This document shows, one piece after another, positions 55,712 through 64,000 of a DNA stretch of 64,000 nucleotides; the first letter of the stretch is position 1; the number at the start of each line of letters is the position of its first letter. Made by a program: the position numbers and the translations under genes. Source of the DNA: Sarocladium kiliense (Eukaryota > Ascomycota > Sordariomycetes > Hypocreales > Sarocladiaceae); contig JAUZTG010000044.1 of the NCBI GenBank assembly GCA_030734395.1, positions 1,240,001-1,304,000 on the forward strand. Reading direction: 5' to 3'. The notes under the pieces are model-generated. The model had not been told where the DNA came from, searched no databases, and saw only the letters and a list, made by a program, of their open reading frames with translations.

Positions 55712-57757
55712 GGTGTCGAGCCCGGGGGAGGAGGAGGGGCTGGACGGGAAGCAGATGGTGTCTGTTAGGCATGGGCGAGATGAAGCTCAAAGCTGAGCTG
55801 ATTCTCCATGGTCCGCGATGGGGATTTGTGAGAAAGGATGAGGAAGAAGTAATGCAGGGTCAGGTAGGCACTACAAGGTCGCCCGGGGCGATGATCGGTT
55901 CGTGGGGACGAAGGTTGTTGATGGTGCCGAAGGCTAGGTCGGGTGCAACGGCCAGTGGCAGAGGACCGATGGACGGAAGTTCCAAAGTTGATACCCAGGC
56001 GAACGAGGCGAGATGCAGTCGGGAATGGGCGCTGATTCGATGCCTGCAGCAGGCGGCAGCTCAAGGCAGAACAGAACGAGTGTCGGTGGTGGTCGTGGTA
56101 GAGGAGGTGGTGGTAGTAGTGCAGCAGGGGCCGTCAAGGCGTGACTGGATGGGACGAAAGGGGTGGAGGCTGTCTCCAAAGACCAAGTCGAAAAAGAGAG
56201 GGACAATGCACAGCGATGCGCCTAGCTAGTGAGAAATGGGCAGACAATAGTTGTTTTTGTTCCTGCAGAATTGCCTTTGATGGCTTTGTTGTCTTATGGC
56301 GGAATAAGTGGAAGTGCCGTCGTCACGGGCGCGTGAGATGGTAAGCGAAGCGAATGACTCGGTTATAGAGTGAATGCGGTCAGAGACCAGGGACTCGTGA
56401 TCTGAGGCCGATGGCGGACTGTCGTCATCGGGGGAGGGAATGCGGTGAGCGACGCTGGCAGAGCTTAGCTGGGGGCCCAGCTGGATTAGGATGAATTGAC
56501 CGGGGGAAAGGAGCAAGGAAACCCAAAATTGAGCCTCAAGCTGGAGCTGAGGCAGAAGTGCAGAATCGACAAGAAGAATGCATGACACGGAGAGCAACTT
56601 TGAAGCGATGTGAAAGCAGAGCAGCAGTAGTGGCAGTAGCCTGGGGATGGCGGCTCTGATAGATGGTGATGCAGGGCGCAGAGGTACCTGCGACAGGGTG
56701 CCGAACAGGTATCCACAGAGGTACCTTGCCCAAGATCTAGGTCCCTGTCTCGTCTGTCTGCACGCGTGCGCTCTGTGGCTGGCGGTCTGGCGGCACTGTG
56801 AGTGACTGTTGATTTGTGGAGAGACAAGGGAGACCAGAGTGGTCTGGAAGGGTTGTGTGGGGTCAGCAGCCTGTCACTCCTCTCCACACTGTGTAGACAC
56901 ATGTGAGATACGCCAACCAAAACAGTGCGACACAGTGCACATTCTCTCTGCAATCGGCGGCCCCTGGTTGGCAGATGATTCGACCTTATCACGATCCACC
57001 ACCTCCGCCTCCGTTTACTTCTCCTCATCTGACTCAACGGAGCTGCACGGACGGACACTACTCGTCTGCCTTATCAAGGCAACCCTCATGGCTTTCCTAT
57101 CTGGATGTTTGCTCTATCTCGAGATAGTGTTGGAGGGCGCTAAAGTGAGGGGTTGCCTGGGGATGGAAACCAGGCTTCACTCTTCAGGTATCGAGTCGTA
57201 TGCTGGCCTGCTTCCCGTTGCTTGTTTACCTGTCCCATTTCCTAGGAAAGATATCCACTCGCGGGAGAACCACGATCTTGTAGACTATGTGGGCTTGCCG
57301 AAACTTTCATTAGGTGTTTACATGGTCGACTGTCGCGCATTCCTCCTGGATGGGGTTCGTTCTTGTGCTTCCCACTTTATTGCCTCGGAATATCTGCAAA
57401 CCAGATAGTTCTACCCTCCAGATCACTAAACATATCGTGTCCGGGCTGAAGCTTTGGCTTTAAGTGAAGTATTCTATTCGGATTACGTCGTCGCGACGAG
57501 GTGCCTAGACCTACCTAGGCTGTTCTTGTTCGATATACGTTCCCCTGCAACGACCGATCCGTCAGCAGCGGCAACAGCAAAAATGTAATCATAGGATGAA
57601 GTCGCTGCACATGGTACCCGTTGGCTACTCGTATATGCATATGGGTCGATCTTCATATATATCGAACCGGATACGAATTCATGTCGTCTGAAATACAGCG
57701 CTCAAGTACCATACATTAATAGCCGCCTATCTACCCAAGCGCCAACCACCATTGTCA
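55712..57757. other. Long intergenic region upstream of Atg13
   Basis: A 2.0-kb region between the Atg13 start and the stop of the third Zn2Cys6 factor. Several overlapping frames of up to 200 codons exist, but none has a domain, a credible start or consistent composition. It probably holds a long Atg13 leader and promoter. Confidence 0.5.
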
Positions 57758-59478
57758 TCACGTCCATCTGTCTCCCTGGTTCAGATATGCCTTCGACTTC
57801 CAATTCTGCCCCAATCTCCCTTCCTTCTCAACCGTCAGCGAAACGGCTGCACACCCACTCGTCAAGAAATCCCACATCCATCCAAACATCGCGGACCCCA
57901 ACGGCTTCTCTTCCAAGTCAGCCCCCAAAATCCCCAACAACGCCCGTCCGATATGTCCCGGCTTCTCAATTTCCTTCAGCGTCTCGTAGATATCATGCAC
58001 GACGTCCGGCGCATCGCATTTGACGAGCACGTAGGCTAGAGGACGGAGGAGGAATTTCTCGGTTGCGGAGGCTTCTTCGCCAAAGGGACCGTGGGCGGAG
58101 GTGCGGCCTCGGGTTACGGTTACAATCTCTTTGAAGAGAGGTTTCGTGGCAGGGAGGATGTTTGCGTCGCTGAGGTGGTATTTGCTGATGCTGCCCATGG
58201 ACTCCAGGTACAATGTTTCCAGCATCAACCCGTGGAGGTACTTCTCTGCCTTGGGGCCCTTGTCGCGATAGTACTCTCGTCTGCTGGTCTCAAAAAGAGG
58301 ATAGAAGCTGGCATGCCAACTATGAAGAGTGTCGGCGCATTGTCCCCACATCTTCTGCTCAGCGGCACCGCCTGTCCGGCCTTGATGGGCGTGGTGCATG
58401 ACGAAGTGCTGCGTTGCATCCCACCACTTGGCCGCGGTAGTCATGTTGTCGAATGAGGTTGGCATGCGGAAGAGAAGGGTTGTGTAAAGCTGGCCTTTGC
58501 AGCAGGACATGAGGTGGCTGTTCATGGTCGGGGTTTCTACCTGGTGGATCTCATCGGACCAAGGGTAGGTGCTCAACCGTTGCATGGTGTCAGAGATGGC
58601 CCTCTCGAGTTCGGTAAGAACAAGGTCTGCGAATGGTACCCCGGCATCCTCTGATCGTTTTGCCAGGTACTGCTCGAAGATCAAACAGGCGTGTTTGTAG
58701 TGTGAAAAGGCGACCTCTGGCTGGCCAATGAGCATCTCGTAAGTGGTGAACATCAACGATGCAACACAGACACTCAGCAGACTGTCATTGGTTGGAATGC
58801 ATTCTCGTAGCAAAGCAGCAGCTCGACTGTAGTGATGAGACGAGTCGGCCAATGCCTCAGTGGCCAGCCTACCGCTTGTGCTCATTGTCTTGCTCAGAGC
58901 GCCCACTGCACAACAGACCTCCTTGACAGCAGGCACAAGGTGGGCAACCTGCGGCGTCAACAGCTGAAGAGACCCTTCTGGGAGGGTCTCATATGGGGTG
59001 CCCATGCGGATGAAGAACTGGAAGTGATCCCATTCTTTCGCGTTGGAGAAGAGGTTATCTGAAACAGCGGAGGGGACGGCAGTGGTCACGAGCTGCCACA
59101 GTTCATCTTTCCGCATCCTCACCCGATCTGTTACCTTGTCGTACGCTGCCTTGGGTTTCGGCAAGGTGGTGGCCATGCCAGAGTAGGCAAGGCCTTCGCA
59201 CACGCGGCCACCGACAAGACATCTCTGACACGACGGCTTGCCTTCGTCGCACTTGATGTGTCGTCGCCTAAGAAGACACGGTATTAGCTCAAGGTTCCAG
59301 TCGGGGTTCTTGAAGATCCCGAATGATGGAGACGTCGGTCCTGGGGTGGGCTTCCGACGAATGAGAAGCGCTTGTAGCCGGGCTGGAGAACTCACTTGCA
59401 CTGTTTGCAGCCTGTCCGGGCTCTTGGTGCCCTGGCTCGCGTCTGTCGGGGCCGCTCAGCGAGGGTCATGACCGACAT
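57758..59478 (-). CDS. Zn2Cys6 transcription factor with fungal-specific domain
   Basis: A nuclear regulator of 530 residues. Exons (minus) 59478-59396 and 59267-57758; the 128-nt intron splits the zinc cluster, which reads Cys24-X2-Cys-X6-Cys-X6-Cys-X2-Cys-X6-Cys51 only after splicing (RTGCKQCK joined to RRHIKCDEGKPSC). The rest has helices typical of the fungal-specific factor domain (HFQFFIRMGTPYE, HHYSRAAALLRECI, SLLSVCVASLMFTTYEMLIG). This cysteine spacing differs from the two cluster regulators, and the gene lies far from the cluster, so it is probably unrelated to it. Target genes are unknown. Confidence 0.93.
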
Positions 59479-62137
59479 GCCACTGTGACATGGAAATGCA
59501 TTAGCAGGGTGGCCTTGCGGCATGCGAGATGGTCGTGCAGCGTGCATTTAGCTCGCGTCTTTCCACGGGTCGCAGGGTCCGAGGAGAATATATCTAGACA
59601 CATCCCACCCCCAGGACCTCAGAGAGCCTGTCCGCCATGTCACACATCGAAAAAGCTGGCTCAAGACTCACCCAGGCTTGGTTGTTGGCTCCTGTTCGAG
59701 GCCCAACTTCACAGTTCGCTTGCTGCCATCGGGCTTCGCCATCAGCTCGCGTGGAGGCCGCATTGTCACAACTGACCCCATATCGGCGCCAGAGCTGTTC
59801 CTCAATTCCGTCTCTTCCTCTTTTGGGGGTAACAAAGGTCAGTTTCACACAACAGCTATCGATGGTAAGTCTCGGACTTCGCGGCTGATGAGAACAGAAA
59901 GAATGGGAAGGAAGAAGAGAATGGGAAAGAGCCCGGGAGATCCACGTCAGACTTGGGAATTCCAGAAGGAGAGTGAGTATGCTTTCTCTTTGTGGTCATT
60001 CCCCAGCGGAGGGCCAACTTTGTCAACGCCACTCGGCACCTTTACTATATGAGACAAATGGTGACCAGCGCCTTATGTCCTGCTGTGTGGGCCTAAATGC
60101 TGACGACCCCAGCGCGTGTCGTTGACCACCCCGTCGACACTACCAGCAAAGATAGGGCCAATCATAGTAGGTCGTCTAGATGCGTTCGTGATTGGTCAGA
60201 TTCGACATTCAACCCTCAATCTTAACCCAAGCTTAGAGCTGCGCTCATGCGCGGACCATGCCGAGACACATCTGACCTGTCAGGGTGGATATGTCTTTCT
60301 GTCTTTGGTATGCTTAGCCAAGATAGGGCATGCAAAACGGTTTTCATGGGTTCTATCCGTACTCCGTATACTCGTTGAAATTAAGAACGAGGGGAGATTG
60401 ACAGGTCAAGGTCAAAGAAAGAAGCGCGACAAGGGGGGGGAGTGCATCCCCTTCATTGCACCATCACTTGCCGCACTGTATGTCGGATGGCAAAGATCAT
60501 CAAAGCTGGGATTTGATCGATCAAAGCTCAGCCTGCAGTACCAGAAGCTACTAGTCACCGGCATAGGGCTGAGTCCGGCCTGCATATCGAAGTTCGCGTA
60601 CGACCTGACAAGGATGATCTTCATTGGCCATCAACAAGCATATCTGTGTCGACGCTGCATCCCCTGGAATCTACCCGGTATTCCGCGGACCCGACAAACC
60701 CTCCATGGTCATTACTCATGCCATTCGTTGATTCGACCCTCGTGCTGGGCTGTTATTGCCGGTGGAGTTCGGAAAGTTTTCGATGCATGATCTTGACAGA
60801 CAGCTCAGCCAGATTGGTTTTGGCCACCCGATCGTCTTCGGCAAAGTCGCCGTGTAAGCGACGTGGCCTCAGAACGCATGGGTTTTCGCTGAGTATCTAA
60901 CTAGAAAACAAGGTTCATATCACGGACGACCAGAGCTATGGTCAAGAGCACCTCCAACTGTGCGACTTCCTACGTCCAGTGCCATTGGATATTCCTGGCT
61001 TGTTCGATGCAGATCCTCGGTCCCAATTTGGATGGTGGCATAGCTCTCTTAGTACTCCGTAGTATATGATGGATCTTGCTGGTTGCAAACAAGGAACGAC
61101 TCCACGGTGGAGCCGAACGATCCTATATGCGTCAGTTTGTGGAGGATGGTAAAGTCTACGAGGACCTCAGCATCGTCCACGCGAAGGACACAGATCGCCT
61201 CATGTCCAGCTGATCGGATCGTCAGCTGACCAAACCTGCGTGTTGTGTAAGGACAGCAGCCGAGCCAATGCCGATCCAATCGTCCTACAACCCGCGAAAA
61301 GGAAGATCCAGAGGTCTGGATATGCTGGCAATTGCCTGCGAGCGCAGCCTAAGCAAGGGTTTACTGTTGCCACTGTGATTTGCGTACTAGCATACGTTTT
61401 TGTGAGGATCTATTCCAGGACAGGTGCCAAAAGACAAAGTGTGCATCACACATCTTAAGTTCCTGATAGCAAGAAAGTTCGCAGCATTCCGACGGAATAC
61501 TGACCCTCATACCCAGCCAAACGGAGGCGCTGAGCACGATAGAGCCGGACCATTCTTTAATCCGGCTTCGATGCGTCAATGGCTGGAAATCGGCAGACGC
61601 ACTGCCATCCTCTAGCAGCTGCGGTCATCTTCGCTACCCGGGAGCTTAGCTTCACATCCCACCAAAGCTAAGGAGGCAGCTTGTAGTGGCCCGCACGGCA
61701 CTGAGTCGGTAGCCTCAGCGACACCACCTCACCCGTCGCCTCCTCCCCTCTCCCAGCCAACCACTGCGCAGCATTGTTTGTTCCGTGTTCTCATCACCCT
61801 GCCCTACCCTGCCCTGCGAAGCAAATCACCCATGCTTCGATCATAGATACCTCATAGATTCACCTTTCTGGCTTCCCCTCGTCTTCGCTTCACCGCTGCG
61901 ACCGCCCCTCGAACCCCGCTGTAGCTGCACTACTGTGCTGGCCATGGCTGGTTGAGGCTGGGTAGCGTCTCGGAGCCTCCCACCGCTTCTCCACCATCTA
62001 CCTACGATCAGACCTCTAACGTCCCAACCAACGTCGCTTCCTCTCGATCTGTATTCTGCTCATTTTTGCACGACCTCCTCTCGTGACCGACTGCCCCATC
62101 GCCGTCCTTCTCGCAGTTCCCCTCAACAGGCGCCACG
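59479..62137. other. Long intergenic region without recognised gene
   Basis: A 2.66-kb region between divergent genes. A 224-codon plus-strand frame at 60116-60790 has no domain or family resemblance and is not called. The 9-mer TACTCCGTA occurs near 60360 and 61053 (and near 24768), perhaps a trace of a small mobile element. The last 450 bp (61690-62137) are C/T-rich, probably the leader of the gene starting at 62138. Confidence 0.5.
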
Positions 62138-64000
62138 ATGCCCTGCTTCAAGGGCATTGCGGTTAGCATTCACGCCAACTCGGCCCCGCTGCCTGAGCAT
62201 GGCATGCAGAAGCAATCCCGCCTTTCGCGGATCAGTACCTATATTCCAGTACCGCAGCCTGAGATATCTGCAGAGTCAGGGAAGCCCGAACCCGCAAAGT
62301 TCGCCATCAGCATTACGTTGCTTACACCTGGCGTTCCGATCCCATACTCCACCCCGAAGCCTACAGAGTCGAACCCATACCCGAAACCACAGTTCGTCGG
62401 GACTCTACAACCCGGTTCCGATGGCGAGCGAGGAAAATACAACGGCATGGTCACGCCGTACATCCCCATGACCAACTCAGACAATGAGACGATTGCTGCA
62501 TACATCTACTTCGACGGCCGAGCTAAAGAAGAGGTCGCAACGCTGCTGAGGCCAGGCGAGGAGACCTGGGTCAACAGTCGCTGGGTGCAGGTCCCAGACT
62601 CCGAAGGCGGTGGCCTTGCTGAGCGGGAGTTCCTCTTCCGCGAGGTTGGCCTGGAAAAGTGGCTCAATGGCCTTGATCTCCAAGGACACGATGCTCCCGA
62701 GAAGCTCGAGAAGCGCCGGCAGAAGTTCGAGAAAAGACAACGAAGGCAAAAGGCTGCCCAAGAGGGCAATGCAGGCATGGACGTTGAAGGGGGTTCTAGC
62801 AGTCGAAGCCGAAAGGACACCATGCGCTACGGTGCAGACGCCAAGTCCCCTCTGGAGGCTGTATTGGACGGTACCGAGTCCTCCTCATCCGACGATGATG
62901 AGCCGCCGGAGGCGACTGGGCAAATCAAGGTTGCCATGTTCCGTGTGCTGGCGTCCGGCGAAATCAAGAAGGGCGAATACTCACCGCAGTTCGACGCTCA
63001 CGATGGTGACGACGATTATGCCGACGGGAAGCAGGGAGCCGATGTCGAACACACCACAAGCTTTGCGAAGCCGAAAACACTCGACCCCAAGACTATCAGC
63101 ACACAGACCGTGACGGGTATTGATGGCCCAGACAAACCATATGCCACATTTACCTTCTTCTATCGAGGCGAAAGTGCGTTATTACGACCCCAAAGTCTTC
63201 CGAAGCAAGCAAGCTAACTATCTACTCAGAGCAATTGCAGAAGGCTGGAATCATCCAGTCTGCTAAGAACAATCAGACGACACCAGCATCAGCTAAACGC
63301 CGATCTGGCCAACTCGATTTCTCAAACCTCGGACCCCTGAAGGCAGGAGGCACAGTTGGATTCTCGACATTCCGAGATCAAACGACAGATGCCACCCGCC
63401 GTCGGAAGGCACGGAAGAAGAGCAATGGCAACATTGCTGACGACAGTGACGAAGATGACGAAGACGACGACGATGCCGCAATCACGAAAATGGAAGACAA
63501 TGACGATAAGGTCGACCCAGGAAAGCTGGCCCCCGAGGATGCGCGGTTCCAAGGTGAACTTGCCGATGGCGTCAACCGGATTCATGTAGGTTGCTGTGCA
63601 CCCATTAGTCCAATTAAATGGCTAACAACTAGCACAGCTCAAGCGCGCACACTCGGCAGACCCCGACACGTCCTCTACAACCCCAGAAGCAGCCCTGCAA
63701 CCAGTCGCGTCCGACCCGTCAGTCGACACGGCTGCACCAAACGCAACACCGGGGGTCAAGTCGGCCGCTAGCATAGTGGACGTGCCTCCAGAGGCTCTCG
63801 TCGGTAGTCCGCTGAAGAAGGCAAGGCCAAGTATAGATCAGGGAACAAGCAGCGAGAAGTTCGCGGCGACCCAGAGCCTCAGTGCGGCTCTCGGATCGGT
63901 GGTTGGTGGAGGAGTCTCGTCTACAACTGGAACAAGCTCGACCCCAGCAACGGGAAATGCTCCTGCGGCGACGACGAACAACAGCACCGTCAAAGTTGAG
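62138..64000 (+). CDS. Hypothetical fungal protein, cut by the window end
   Basis: Family not recognised. Exons 62138-63173, 63230-63585 and 63638 onward give at least 585 residues with no stop before 64000. The N-terminal ~190 residues look folded (FKGIAVSIHANSAPLP, FAISITLLTPGVPIPY, TIAAYIYFDGRAKEEV, FREVGLEKWLNGL); the segment TIAAYIYFDGRAKEEVATLL suggests a beta-rich domain. A basic helical stretch (EKLEKRRQKFEKRQRRQK) follows, then a serine/aspartate-rich acidic region, a strand KVAMFRVLASGEIKKGEY and YATFTFFYRG, another acidic run and a Ser/Thr/Ala-rich tail. The charge pattern suggests a nuclear protein, which is inference. Introns have CTAAC branch sites. Confidence 0.75.

Noticed and set aside
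56809..57408. 199-codon plus-strand frame upstream of Atg13
   Set aside because: Irregular composition and no domain; probably chance within promoter or leader sequence.
60116..60790. 224-codon plus-strand frame
   Set aside because: No family resemblance; lies in a long gap with other random frames.

Overview
The window is nuclear DNA from a filamentous ascomycete (Pezizomycotina). The evidence is many short GT-AG introns with CTAAC/CTGAC-like branch sites, Zn2Cys6 regulators, a PKS-NRPS gene cluster, and Atg13, Hse1 and PEPCK of filamentous-fungal type. I cannot fix the class; Dothideomycetes would fit but nothing here proves it. Gene models were built by hand-splicing, and phases were checked exon by exon.

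Layout. (1) 1-5.2 kb: promoter and seven-exon gene for phosphoenolpyruvate carboxykinase, a primary-metabolism gene. (2) 5.6-34.8 kb: a secondary-metabolite cluster. It holds a 4012-residue PKS-NRPS (minus), two small membrane proteins (126 and 159 aa), a Zn2Cys6 regulator, an alpha/beta-hydrolase-fold protein that has lost its catalytic residues, a small lipocalin-like protein, a Diels-Alderase-family protein, a trans-acting enoyl reductase, a second Zn2Cys6 regulator and a DHA2-type MFS exporter. (3) 35.5-41.5 kb: a secreted Kelch protein and an SNF2-type ATPase. (4) 41.7-48.9 kb: two divergent genes of unknown role, a C-terminally anchored 515-aa protein and a 1503-aa fusion of a GDSGS-motif domain with a CorA-like membrane domain. 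(5) 49.3-64 kb: Hse1 (ESCRT-0), Atg13 (autophagy), a third Zn2Cys6 factor, and a hypothetical gene cut by the window end.

How the cluster probably works (inference). The synthase with the trans enoyl reductase makes a methylated polyene joined to one amino acid. The terminal reductase domain keeps its Ser/Thr-Tyr-Lys set, which suits release as an aldehyde. The hydrolase-like protein would help close a pyrrolinone ring, and the Diels-Alderase-family protein would form the carbocycle. The lipocalin-like protein and small membrane proteins recall the proteins reported to close the para-cyclophane in pyrrocidine/GKK1032 (hirsutellone-family) pathways. No P450 or flavin oxidase gene is seen in the cluster.

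Two non-coding signals mark the cluster. A motif TCGGRACTTTTC occurs in the promoters of the structural genes. A family of 12-nt repeats lies just 3' of three cluster genes in the same orientation relative to transcription, and as an inverted pair inside a 405-nt intron of the PKS-NRPS gene.
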